Assembly (NCBI RefSeq): GCF_900177725.1
Contig: NZ_FXAT01000003.1
Span: 186,001-250,000, forward strand
Reading direction: 5' to 3'
Source of the DNA: Paraburkholderia susongensis
GTDB lineage: Bacteria > Pseudomonadota > Gammaproteobacteria > Burkholderiales > Burkholderiaceae
DNA: 64,000 nt
Shown here: positions 1 to 7,171 of the stretch, piece by piece
Position numbering within the stretch: position 1 is the stretch's first letter
How the letters are laid out: the number at the start of each line of letters is the position of its first letter
Notes under the pieces: model-generated
Seen by the model: the letters and a program-made list of their open reading frames with translations, nothing else
What the model was told of the DNA's origin: nothing
The model's database searches: none
Translations under genes and position numbers: made by a program

Positions 1-1
1 A

Positions 2-1201
2 GCAGTCGTGGTTTATTGCGAGACACTTGCGGTCTTTGCCCGGGATCTGCCGCTGGCAGCGCCCACATCGAAAGGGCTAAGGGCGTTTCATCAATACCTG
101 ACTGGATATGCTGCATCGGAGCGCTTTCAGTCGCTCACACATGACGCAGACCATATCAAGAGGCGCCTTTCGGCGATTCGATATTGCGTGCTCATCAAGG
201 GAAGCGTCGTCACGGTACGCCACTACGACGCGGAAATTGACTACAGCACCGACGTTCTGCATATCTTCGAGAAATTCAAGCAGGGCGTGGTCAAGGATCA
301 TCGCGTCGAGTTGCGCGACTGGCTCGACATGAATCACGTCGAAGCGCACGTCCTGGACTTCGTTGCGCAACTGTACCCGCAGGAGTTCATGGAGCTCGCC
401 ACATACTGCGCGAACAACGCGAGCTTTCCCGATGCCACGATCCGCACGTTCGACCGCGAAGTCCAGTTCTACTTCGCGTACCGCGGCTACATCGATATCT
501 GCAAAGCGGCGGATCTGTGCTTTTGCTACCCGCGCGTGTCATCCAGCAACAAAGCCGTGCGCTGCGACGAGACGTTCGATCTGGCGCTCGCGCACAAACT
601 CACGAGCGAAAACGCACGTGTCGTCCAGAATGATTTTCATCTCGATGACGAAGAACGCCTGATCGTCGTATCGGGTCCCAACAACGGCGGAAAAACGACC
701 TTTGCGCGCACCTTTGGCCAACTGCATTATCTGGCGAGGATCGGTTGTCCAGTTCCCGGCCGCAATGCCACGCTCTTTCTGTACGACCGGCTGTTCACGC
801 ATTTCGAGCGCGAAGAAAATACCAAGGATCTGCGCGGCAAGCTTCAGGACGACCTGATGCGCGTTCATCACATAATGAGGCACGCCACGTCGCGCAGCCT
901 CATCATCATGAATGAGATCTTCAGCTCGACAACGCTGACTGACGCACTCTTCCTGAGCAGGAAGATCATCGGCGAGATACTGGAGCGCGACTCGTTGTGC
1001 GTTTGTGTGACCTTCATCGAGGAGCTTGCGCATCTTGGCGAACAGGTCGTGAGCATGGTCAGCGAGATCAAGCCGGGGGACCCGGCTTCCCGCACCTACA
1101 GAGTGAGAAGAAAACCCGCTGACGGTCGCGCGTATGCGGTGTCGGTCGCAGAACACTATGGCTTGACATACGACCATCTGAAGGAGCGGCTCGGGCTATG
1201 A
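2..1201 (+). CDS. MutS-like ATPase, 5' end cut by window
   Basis: MutS-family ATPase domain protein. The reading frame is already open at the window edge. A GTG at 8 could start it, but the gene more likely begins outside. The Walker A motif GPNNGGKTTF lies at about nt 675-705, and the hydrophobic Walker B strand SLIIMNEIF follows. After that comes the MutS-like stretch where His would normally sit (here CVTFIEELA), so the usual THxxEL-type signature is altered. No mismatch-recognition domain is visible in the part seen. The last four bases (ATGA) overlap the next gene, so the two are translationally coupled. MutS homologues without the mismatch domain often act outside classical mismatch repair. 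The true function is unknown. Confidence 0.8.
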   Translation, partial: AVVVYCETLAVFARDLPLAAPTSKGLRAFHQYLTGYAASERFQSLTHDADHIKRRLSAIRYCVLIKGSVVTVRHYDAEIDYSTDVLHIFEKFKQGVVKDHRVELRDWLDMNHVEAHVLDFVAQLYPQEFMELATYCANNASFPDATIRTFDREVQFYFAYRGYIDICKAADLCFCYPRVSSSNKAVRCDETFDLALAHKLTSENARVVQNDFHLDDEERLIVVSGPNNGGKTTFARTFGQLHYLARIGCPVPGRNATLFLYDRLFTHFEREENTKDLRGKLQDDLMRVHHIMRHATSRSLIIMNEIFSSTTLTDALFLSRKIIGEILERDSLCVCVTFIEELAHLGEQVVSMVSEIKPGDPASRTYRVRRKPADGRAYAVSVAEHYGLTYDHLKERLGL

Positions 1202-2748
1202 AGGCATATCTCCTCTACAGGGACCGCGACTTCAATATGCACCGCGAGGCCGGGTGGAACGAGCCGGCGCTGGTACAGGACCTGGAACTGAACACGCTCT
1301 ATCAGACGATGGCGCAGGGCGACGCGTTTCTCTACGACGTCATCAAGCGGGTCGTCCCGGTCAGCTCGGTCGTTCTGGACGAAATCACCTATCGCCAGAC
1401 CATTCTCAACGACTGCATCACTCGCGAAGCCACTGTGCGGCAGCTCTACGCTATCGCGATCGAGGCGATCGAAACAGAGCGCAAGAGCCACTACAGTTTC
1501 TTTTCCTCGTCGGCCAGTTCGGTGCTGTACGGTGCGCGGGAAATGATCCAGCAATTTGTCGGTGTGCTGAAGACGCTGAGGACCGTAGCGGACTCGCAGG
1601 CCGGGCAGTTCCAGTCAGAAGGGTTTGCCCAATTTTTCTCGATGATTCAGCGCGAGTTGACGGACGAGTACTTTTTGACGATCCGGCAATGTCTCAAGGA
1701 GCTCAAGTTCGGCGGCGGAGTGCTGATCAGTGCCGGTTTGGGCACGGGCAACAAGGGAATCAACTACGTACTGCGCAAACCACACGAAAAAGATCCCAAT
1801 TTTCTGAAGCGGCTGCTCGCCAAACGGTCGCCCTCGTTGACGTTTCGTATTGCCGATCGAGACGAGAATGGTGCCCGCGCATTGGCAGAACTGGAGGCGC
1901 GCGGTATCAATCTCGTCGCCAACGCGCTTGCGCAATCAGCCGACCACATTCTCAGCTTCTTTACGATGCTGCGCACCGAACTGGCTTTCTACCTCGGTTG
2001 CGTCAATCTGCATCACGAACTGACACGGCGGGGCCTCGCCATGTGCGTTCCGGTTCCGCATGAGCGCATTGAAAGACGGCACGCCATCGAAGGGTTGTAC
2101 GACGCGAGCCTGGCGCTGCGCAGCGGACGCGCGCCCGTCGGCAATGACATGCACGGGGACGACAAGGAACTCGTCGTCATCACCGGCGCCAATCAGGGCG
2201 GCAAGTCGACATTCCTGCGAGCTCTCGGACTGGCGCAGATCATGATGCAATGCGGAATATTCGTCACAGCGGCGTCGTTCTCGGCGAACGTATGCGACGG
2301 AATCTCGACCCACTACAAGCGCGAGGAAGATGCATCAATGAAGAGCGGCAAGCTCGATGAGGAGCTCAAGCGAATGAGCGAAATCGTCGCACACATCAAG
2401 GAACACTCACTGTTGTTGTGCAACGAATCCTTTGCCGCAACCAATGAACGCGAAGGTTCCGAGATCGCCCGACAGATCGTCGTGGCGTTGTTGCAGAAGC
2501 ACGTGAAAATCGTATTCGTGACGCACCTGTACGCATTGGCTCACGGGCTGTATGAGCAGAAGACTCAGGACATGATGTTCCTGAGAGCAGAGCGGCGAGC
2601 CGATGGAGAGCGCACATTCAGACTGACCAACGCCGAGCCCTTGCAGACTAGCTACGGAGAAGATCTGTACCGGCGAATTTTTCTCTCACAGCGTGATGGG
2701 GACGCGCACGGCGAGTCCGCCTCGGCGGACCTGTCGAAGGTCGAATAG
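1198..2748 (+). CDS. MutS-like ATPase, second of a coupled pair
   Basis: A 516-residue protein whose C-terminal third is a MutS-type ABC ATPase. Walker A is ITGANQGGKSTFLR (nt about 2180-2220), the signature region contains YKREEDASMKSGKLDEEL, Walker B is LLLCNESFAATNE, and the switch is FVTHLYALAH. The N-terminal 300 residues are helical and resemble MutS core/lever segments, but no clear mismatch-binding domain I is seen. It overlaps the upstream MutS-like gene by four bases, and the two paralogues may heterodimerise as MutS-family ATPases do. It sits just before a group of fluoride-riboswitch genes. My recollection, not checked here, is that MutS-like genes are among those reported near such switches. 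Confidence 0.8.
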   Translation: MKAYLLYRDRDFNMHREAGWNEPALVQDLELNTLYQTMAQGDAFLYDVIKRVVPVSSVVLDEITYRQTILNDCITREATVRQLYAIAIEAIETERKSHYSFFSSSASSVLYGAREMIQQFVGVLKTLRTVADSQAGQFQSEGFAQFFSMIQRELTDEYFLTIRQCLKELKFGGGVLISAGLGTGNKGINYVLRKPHEKDPNFLKRLLAKRSPSLTFRIADRDENGARALAELEARGINLVANALAQSADHILSFFTMLRTELAFYLGCVNLHHELTRRGLAMCVPVPHERIERRHAIEGLYDASLALRSGRAPVGNDMHGDDKELVVITGANQGGKSTFLRALGLAQIMMQCGIFVTAASFSANVCDGISTHYKREEDASMKSGKLDEELKRMSEIVAHIKEHSLLLCNESFAATNEREGSEIARQIVVALLQKHVKIVFVTHLYALAHGLYEQKTQDMMFLRAERRADGERTFRLTNAEPLQTSYGEDLYRRIFLSQRDGDAHGESASADLSKVE

Positions 2749-2849
2749 CGAGCCGCCTATCGCGCAGGCATTAGTCCGGCCGAACACGACCGACGCATTC
2801 GCCATCTTCTGATTGCCATAGCGGACGGATTCGGGACGTCGGAATGACG

Positions 2850-3620
2850 TTATGGCGGGCATATCTTCCCCGCTAGCGGCAGCAGACTTCTGATCAATTC
2901 GGTCCATCCGCTGCACCAGCCGATGGCGCTAATGAGTGCGCCCCGGTCTTCTGCCGTGTCGGTGCCCCGCAGGTCCCATCGGAACGAGTTCTCGAAGGTC
3001 GAGAGGTGGGTGGAAATGCTGAGGATGCTCGCGTGTTGGGACTTTGCGATTTGCACGCCTTCGTGCTCCATCGCCTCGATCAGATGCAAGCGGCAAAGGA
3101 CGGGCGAATCGGTCCCCGCGCATCGGCCGCATACATAGGGGAGCCATCCACGCCGGTTGTCCGCGGCAAAGCGCACTGCGTTCGTCATGTCTCGTCCCTG
3201 CGCCAGGCGATCGGGTGGCACATTGCCTTCGGAGCGCTCGTGGTAGCCAAGGTCGCACAGATGGCACGGGCCGGGCGCATGCAAGAGGTGCCGCGAGACA
3301 CGGCCCGGGACCAGGCCGTGGATGCCACGATCGTCCAGGACATGCAGGGCGCGACGCATCAGTTCCCCATACAGAATCGTGCAGCCGTGAATCAGATGAG
3401 GGCGGAACGCTGCTTCGACGACCAAGAAGCCCAGGCTATGGCGCGAGCACAGGCCCCAATTCGCGTAAAGGCGCGCACGCACGCCGGGGTCCATGATGCT
3501 GCCTTGAATAAACCACCAAAGGAAATCCACTTCGCCGTTCGATAGCACGAAGGTTCGCGCGGATTCGACTTTACCTTCCTCATGCATCGCAGTGCTCCCG
3601 GATAGGCCGTGAGCACGCAT
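2850..3620 (-). CDS. Cys-rich uncharacterised protein downstream of a minus-strand fluoride riboswitch
   Basis: A 256-residue protein that I do not assign with certainty. It is Cys/His rich: CSRHSLGF near residue 77, CHLCDLG near 130, CGRCAGTD near 172 and CRLHLIE near 183. The pattern recalls DUF6062-like proteins and suggests metal-binding knuckles. No membrane segment or signal peptide is visible. The Met at 3620 gives the longest form, and a second Met at residue 12 (MHEEGK) is a plausible alternative start. The gene is read leftward from a promoter at 3838-3866 and through a fluoride riboswitch at 3763-3823, so it is probably fluoride-induced. It is convergent with the MutS-like pair. 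Confidence 0.7.
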   Translation of the reverse strand: MRAHGLSGSTAMHEEGKVESARTFVLSNGEVDFLWWFIQGSIMDPGVRARLYANWGLCSRHSLGFLVVEAAFRPHLIHGCTILYGELMRRALHVLDDRGIHGLVPGRVSRHLLHAPGPCHLCDLGYHERSEGNVPPDRLAQGRDMTNAVRFAADNRRGWLPYVCGRCAGTDSPVLCRLHLIEAMEHEGVQIAKSQHASILSISTHLSTFENSFRWDLRGTDTAEDRGALISAIGWCSGWTELIRSLLPLAGKICPP

Positions 3621-3762
3621 GTGCGTGAGACCCGAAACGTCGGCACGCGAGATGCAATGTGGGGAAACCGGGGAAAGTTGCGCACACAGAACGCCCAGAT
3701 TACGAACAGCGAGGTAAGCCTGGACAGAGGGGGTTGCGGCTCTACAGCCCTTCTCCAGGGAA

Positions 3763-3823
3763 CTGTAGGCATCATCAGCTGCGGCCTATGCAAGCAGCGA
3801 TTCAGGGAGGAATGCCATCTACC
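3763..3823 (-). promoter_or_regulatory. Fluoride riboswitch (crcB motif), minus strand
   Basis: The minus strand reads GATGGCATTCCTCC, then a GCTGC/GCAGC hairpin (plus-strand 3778-3782 with 3794-3798), then GCTGATGATGCCTACAG, which matches the fluoride aptamer. The defining long-range pairing GGCAT/ATGCC is kept (plus-strand 3812-3816 with 3768-3772). The first stem (GGTAG against CTCC) has a bulge compared with the other two copies. A CTACAG/CTGTAG hairpin just downstream shares the aptamer's last bases and could be the competing fold, but no U-tract follows. It lies about 140 bases ahead of the Cys-rich gene. Confidence 0.82.
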
Positions 3824-3837
3824 ATTTCGACATTTTC

Positions 3838-3866
3838 ATTCTATTCACCGCGTTCGCGCTTTGCAA
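3838..3866 (-). promoter_or_regulatory. Sigma70-like promoter for the minus-strand riboswitch transcript
   Basis: On the minus strand, TTGCAA (3866-3861) and TAGAAT (3843-3838) are separated by 17 bases. The aptamer starts about 15 bases downstream. Spacing and box sequences fit a housekeeping promoter, and the same TTGCAA box is used by the promoter at 5191-5218. Confidence 0.55.
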
Positions 3867-4014
3867 CGCGCGCAGCGGCAAGTTCTGCGGCGCTTGTCGC
3901 GAGCCCTTTTTAATCTGAGCTTCTGGTCGGAGAACCAGACTGCTGCGGTGCGAGATGCAATCGGACCGTGGTCGCGGCACAAGTCATCGCTGAACCGCCC
4001 TGCAGTTTCCTTGC

Positions 4015-4020
4015 TACACT
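4015..4020 (+). promoter_or_regulatory. Probable -10 box for fluoride riboswitch 1
   Basis: TACACT lies 10 bases before the first aptamer stem, which is a good distance for a -10 element. The matching -35 region (around 3991-3997) is weak (TGAACC), so the promoter call rests mainly on position. Confidence 0.35.
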
Positions 4021-4027
4021 GAATTCA

Positions 4028-4112
4028 GTGGAGATGGCATTCCTCCCGAACCGCCGGTCAAGTCCGGCTGATGATGCCTACGAGTTCCTGGGTCAGGAGG
4101 TCGTGGGCATGT
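4028..4112 (+). promoter_or_regulatory. Fluoride riboswitch 1 with long competing hairpin
   Basis: The aptamer is stem GGAG (4030-4033)/CTCC (4043-4046), pseudoknot strand GGCAT (4036-4040)/ATGCC (4074-4078) and hairpin GCCGG (4053-4057)/CCGGC (4064-4068), followed by TGATGATGCCTAC. This is the established crcB-motif architecture. The 3' strand also pairs with a downstream arm: ATGCCTACGA (4074-4083) with TCGTGGGCAT (4101-4110), all ten positions pairing with one U-G, extended by TCCT/AGGA inside. That fold would exclude the aptamer. No U-run follows, so control may be Rho-dependent or translational. It leads to the DUF190 gene starting 170 bases further on. Confidence 0.88.
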
Positions 4113-4283
4113 CCCCGCGTCCCGCTGGCCAGATTTGTACCCAACTCGAATCTGGTTTCCTATGCTTATCATCATTACGTCAAGGTCGTACGTACTCGTC
4201 ACTCGAAGCATCCGTGCGTATCGTGGCGCGCCCTGCATGCAACGATGGTTCATGCATTCTTCGTGGACCAATTGGAGCGCCTC

Positions 4284-4622
4284 ATGAAAGGCAGTCAATT
4301 GACGGTGTTTGTAGCCAATCAGAGCCACCGCAAGAGTCGCATGACCGTCGTCGACTGGATTCTGAGCAAGACGAAAGAAGCCGGCATCGAGGGCGCAACG
4401 GTGATCGAAGTGAGCGAAAGCATCGACGCTCATGGCAAGTACCACGCGGCGCGCTTTTTTGAATTGATTGACCAGCCCGTCGTGGTCACGGTGGCCGCGG
4501 AGGATGCACGCATCGATGCACTGCTCGATATTCTTCGACACGGCGGTGTCGAACTCTTCTACACGCGCTGTCGTATCGAATACGAGGTGCTCGGCGCAGG
4601 CGTGAGAGGCGGCAGCGAGTAG
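4284..4622 (+). CDS. DUF190 family protein 1
   Basis: A 112-residue DUF190 (PF02641-type) protein. The family is a small PII-like ferredoxin-fold protein commonly encoded beside crcB fluoride channels, and its biochemical role is not established. Family features seen are the N-terminal GSQLTVFVANQSHRKSRMTVVDWILSK-type start, the central GATVIEVSE strand and the closing VELFYTRCRIEYE strand. The start ATG at 4284 was chosen because GGAG at 4274-4277 sits seven bases upstream, while the longer open frame from 4071 would run through the riboswitch. Its 5' leader is fluoride riboswitch 1. A second DUF190 copy follows 184 bases later. Confidence 0.82.
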   Translation: MKGSQLTVFVANQSHRKSRMTVVDWILSKTKEAGIEGATVIEVSESIDAHGKYHAARFFELIDQPVVVTVAAEDARIDALLDILRHGGVELFYTRCRIEYEVLGAGVRGGSE

Positions 4623-4689
4623 CGGACTCCAGTGCTATGCTGCACGGCACAATCGTGTGTCGCGGTGGCGGTGAACTAGAATGAATCAA

Positions 4690-4798
4690 GCGGCGGATGA
4701 CCGGGCCTGCCTCGGTCGAGCAACGCGGTGTTACTCCGGGTAGTGGACGCAGCCACGTGCGCGCCGCCCGGAGCTGCAAGGACCCGGTGAGCGGCGGA
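4690..4798 (+). other. Candidate structured RNA between the two DUF190 genes
   Basis: This untranslated stretch can fold as a three-way junction. The closing stem is ACCGGG (4700-4705)/CCCGGT (4783-4788). One arm is CTC/GAG (4711-4713 with 4718-4720). A longer arm is CTCCGGG (4734-4740)/CCCGGAG (4767-4773), with an inner GTGG/CCAC hairpin. The octamer GCGGCGGA flanks it on both sides (4690-4697 and 4791-4798), and the second copy overlaps the Shine-Dalgarno of the next gene. It matches no riboswitch class that I recognise. The pairing is read by eye only. Confidence 0.35.
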
Positions 4799-4806
4799 GA
4801 TGCACG

Positions 4807-5175
4807 ATGAACGGATATCAACTGACGTTCTACACAGAGCAGAACAGGAAACACGGCCATCAGACCGTATGCGAATGGCTGCTGCATGAGGTCCGCCAAC
4901 TCGGCATCGGTGGAGCGACCGTCATCAATTGCGCCGAAGGCATCGGCCACGCGGGTTCGCATCATGCGGCCCACATGCTCAGGCTCGACGACCAGCCGGT
5001 GCAGATCATTCTTGCCGTGACTGAAAAGGAAGCCGGGCAGCTTCTGGATCTCGTGCGCACCGAAAACGTACACGTTTTCTACATGCGCTTTCCGATTGAG
5101 TTCGGCGTGATCGGCGACGACGTCCCGCATAAGCCGTCGAAGCATTTTTCCCTGTTCGGCCGGTCAGCGGGATAG
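4807..5175 (+). CDS. DUF190 family protein 2
   Basis: A 122-residue DUF190 protein, diverged from the first copy but with the same plan: MNGYQLTFYTEQNRKHG, the GGATVINCAEGIGHAG loop, and the C-terminal VHVFYMRFPIEFGVIG strand. It adds a basic tail ending KHFSLFGRSAG. The start ATG at 4807 follows GGAG at 4796-4799. It stands between fluoride riboswitches 1 and 2. It is probably co-transcribed with DUF190 copy 1, unless the structured spacer upstream acts as its own control element. PII-like folds suggest a signalling or regulatory role, which is inference. Confidence 0.82.
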   Translation: MNGYQLTFYTEQNRKHGHQTVCEWLLHEVRQLGIGGATVINCAEGIGHAGSHHAAHMLRLDDQPVQIILAVTEKEAGQLLDLVRTENVHVFYMRFPIEFGVIGDDVPHKPSKHFSLFGRSAG

Positions 5176-5190
5176 CAGGAAACGCAAACC

Positions 5191-5218
5191 TTGCAAGCGT
5201 CGACGCGTCACCTATACT
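5191..5218 (+). promoter_or_regulatory. Promoter of the Ehr operon
   Basis: TTGCAA (5191-5196) and TATACT (5213-5218) are 16 bases apart. Transcription would begin near 5225, about 10 bases before the fluoride aptamer, so the aptamer would be the first structure made. Confidence 0.6.
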
Positions 5219-5232
5219 CAAAACTGATTTTT

Positions 5233-5328
5233 GCGGAGATGGCATTCCTCCCTAACTGCCGCTAGCAAGCTTTGCGGCTAATGATGCCTACAGGGTCCCC
5301 GGGCGCTTCGGGGCCGGTAGGCATTTTT
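5233..5328 (+). promoter_or_regulatory. Fluoride riboswitch 2 with intrinsic terminator platform
   Basis: The aptamer is GGAG (5235-5238)/CTCC (5248-5251), GGCAT (5241-5245)/ATGCC (5284-5288) and hairpin GCCGC (5258-5262)/GCGGC (5274-5278), ending ATGATGCCTACAG. The aptamer's 3' strand ATGCCTAC (5284-5291) is perfectly complementary to GTAGGCAT (5317-5324), and five T follow (5324-5328). That hairpin is an intrinsic terminator which can only form when the aptamer is unfolded. This is the established ON-switch logic for fluoride. It controls the operon starting at 5537. Confidence 0.93.
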
Positions 5329-5536
5329 CAGCCGGCTCGCCTTTTCGAGCATCCCGGGCATATCGTTGCCTACAAGAACGCAAAAAAAACATGGGATGCG
5401 TAAGCGAGTCGCCGCGCAGCAATTGTTGCCTCCCCCGTCCATACGCTTCGCAGCGCAGTCGCGTAGCGATCCGCGCGTGCGTTAGGTCGCGGCCCCAATG
5501 CGTCGTCCATCGGCCCTTCGTCTTCGCGGAGGGTGT
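5329..5536 (+). other. Untranslated leader downstream of the riboswitch terminator
   Basis: About 200 bases without a convincing gene. They hold an A8 run and a distant GCATCCC/GGGATGC complementarity (about 5350-5398) whose meaning is unclear. The Shine-Dalgarno GGAGG of the first operon gene lies at its end (5528-5532). Confidence 0.5.
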
Positions 5537-6484
5537 ATGAACACGCGCGACGTCGCCCTCCAGATTGCCCAGGTGGTGACCGTCATCGCACTGTCGCCAC
5601 TGCTGCAAGGCGTCATCCTGCAATGGGAAGAACGTGTGCAACGCGCACGCGGCCCCGGCGTCTTCCAACCCTATCGGGACCTGTGGAAACTCTTCCACAA
5701 GCAGCTTGTCGTGCCCAATTCCGCTTCGTGGATTTACTGGACTGCGCCGGTGGTCGCCTTTACCTGCATGCTCACGGTGCCGATCCTCATCCCGGTGCTC
5801 ACTGACTTTCCACTGCCGCTTTCCGACATGGGCGACATCCTTGGCGGTGGCCTCATCCTGACGCTCGGGTCGTTTGCAGTCGTGCTGGCGGGTCTGGATT
5901 CGGGAAGCGCCTATGGCGGCATTGGCTCGAGCCGCTCGGTGATGCTCGGCATTCTCGCGGAGCCCACGCTGATCCTCGTGCTGGTCGGCATCACGCTGCT
6001 CGCCAAAGCCATGTTGCCGTTCGTCGTGAACCATCTGCTCGTGGCACAGCCATCCGTGTACTGGAGTCCGGCACACCTGTTTCTCGTCTTCGCGTTTTTC
6101 GTCCTGCTGCTAGTCGAGACGGACCGCTTGCCGATCCACTCGAGTACGCACATCGAGGTGTACATGATCGAGGAGGCACGCATCCTCGAATATTCCGGAG
6201 CGCTTCTGGCGTTGCTCAAATGGGCGTCGATGATGAAGCAGTTCATTCTCTACACCATTTTCTGCAACGTGCTGACCCTGCCGTGGGGACTGTCGCAGCA
6301 TGGCACCGCGTTGGGCGCATTGGGTGCGGCGATCGGTCTTTTCCTGCGCATGTTGCTGGTCGTGCTCGTCGTTGTCGTTGTCGAGACGGCGCAATCCAGG
6401 TTGCGCTTCTTCCGCTATCAGGAGCCGCTTGCGGCGTCGTTCATGCTGGCGGTGCTCGCGATCGCCGCTAACCAGCTTCGGTGA
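5537..6484 (+). CDS. HyfC/HycD/NuoH-like membrane subunit of an Ehr complex
   Basis: A 315-residue membrane protein of the HycD/HyfC/NuoH family, the subunit that couples the redox arm to the ion-pumping arm in complex I-like enzymes. Diagnostic stretches are ARGPGVFQPYRDLWKLFHKQ after TM1, and the ETDRLPIHSSTHIEVYMIEEA loop with EYSG near residue 215-240, which carries the conserved acidic residues. About eight hydrophobic segments are visible. The start ATG at 5537 has GGAGGG six bases upstream. An in-frame ATG at 5498 lacks this. It is the first gene of a six-gene set led by fluoride riboswitch 2. Confidence 0.88.
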   Translation: MNTRDVALQIAQVVTVIALSPLLQGVILQWEERVQRARGPGVFQPYRDLWKLFHKQLVVPNSASWIYWTAPVVAFTCMLTVPILIPVLTDFPLPLSDMGDILGGGLILTLGSFAVVLAGLDSGSAYGGIGSSRSVMLGILAEPTLILVLVGITLLAKAMLPFVVNHLLVAQPSVYWSPAHLFLVFAFFVLLLVETDRLPIHSSTHIEVYMIEEARILEYSGALLALLKWASMMKQFILYTIFCNVLTLPWGLSQHGTALGALGAAIGLFLRMLLVVLVVVVVETAQSRLRFFRYQEPLAASFMLAVLAIAANQLR

Positions 6485-6490
6485 CATGTC

Positions 6491-7171
6491 ATGCTGCTCG
6501 CCCACCTGAGTCCGCTCGCCGCATCGCTCTTCAGCCTGCTGGCGATTGGCAGCCTGCTGCTTGCGTTCGTGATGCTGGGTTCGCGCTGGCTGAAGGACTA
6601 TCTGCTCGCGTTCATTGCCGAATCGTGGCTGATCGCGGCGCTCTCCGGTGCAGTGGGCTACTACGGCAACTACCACGAACTGTATCTGATCGCGCTTCTC
6701 ACCGCGCTTTTTCGGGGCATGGTGCTGCCCTATCTGATCTGGCGAATCATCATCCGGCTGGAAGTCGAACGGGAATTGCACGTGATCCTGCAGCCCAGCT
6801 CAAGCATCGTGCTGGGGGCGTTGCTGGTGCTCTTCGCGTTTGTCGTGTCGAATCATCTGGGCAATGCGCTGGGCCTGGGCGGCACGGTGGTAGTGCTGGC
6901 GCTCACGGTCATGCTCTCGATGAAGCTCATCGGCTTTCTGATGCTGGCAGTGCGTCATGAAGCGATCAGCCAGGTGCTGGGCCTCCTGATCCTTGAGAAC
7001 GGTATCTTCCTGGGCTCCCAGATCCTCGTGCCTGGCATGCCGATGCTGATCGAACTGGTGTTGCTGTTCGATCTGCTCGTTATCGTCGTGAGCTTTGGCG
7101 TATTGGTTCGCTATCTGGTCGCGCATGTCGGCAGCACGAGCAGCCGTGAACTTAGACGGCTGATGGGGTGA
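6491..7171 (+). CDS. HyfE-like membrane subunit
   Basis: A 226-residue hydrogenase-4 component E homologue, a small membrane subunit related to NuoK/MrpC at its C-terminal half. About seven hydrophobic segments are visible. The stretch from about 150 to 200 (VRHEAISQVLGLLILENGIFLGSQI) carries the conserved Glu in a membrane helix that NuoK-like subunits use in proton transfer. It begins seven bases after the HyfC-like stop and overlaps the next gene by four bases (GTGA). The position is the same as hyfE has relative to hyfF in enterobacterial hyf. Confidence 0.85.
   Translation: MLLAHLSPLAASLFSLLAIGSLLLAFVMLGSRWLKDYLLAFIAESWLIAALSGAVGYYGNYHELYLIALLTALFRGMVLPYLIWRIIIRLEVERELHVILQPSSSIVLGALLVLFAFVVSNHLGNALGLGGTVVVLALTVMLSMKLIGFLMLAVRHEAISQVLGLLILENGIFLGSQILVPGMPMLIELVLLFDLLVIVVSFGVLVRYLVAHVGSTSSRELRRLMG

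Noticed and set aside
3006..3545. Plus-strand open frame opposite the Cys-rich gene
   Set aside because: The minus frame has Cys motifs, a promoter and a riboswitch. The plus frame has none of these.
3968..4462. Plus-strand open frame across fluoride riboswitch 1
   Set aside because: It runs through the aptamer and overlaps the DUF190 gene in another frame. The sequence is not protein-like.
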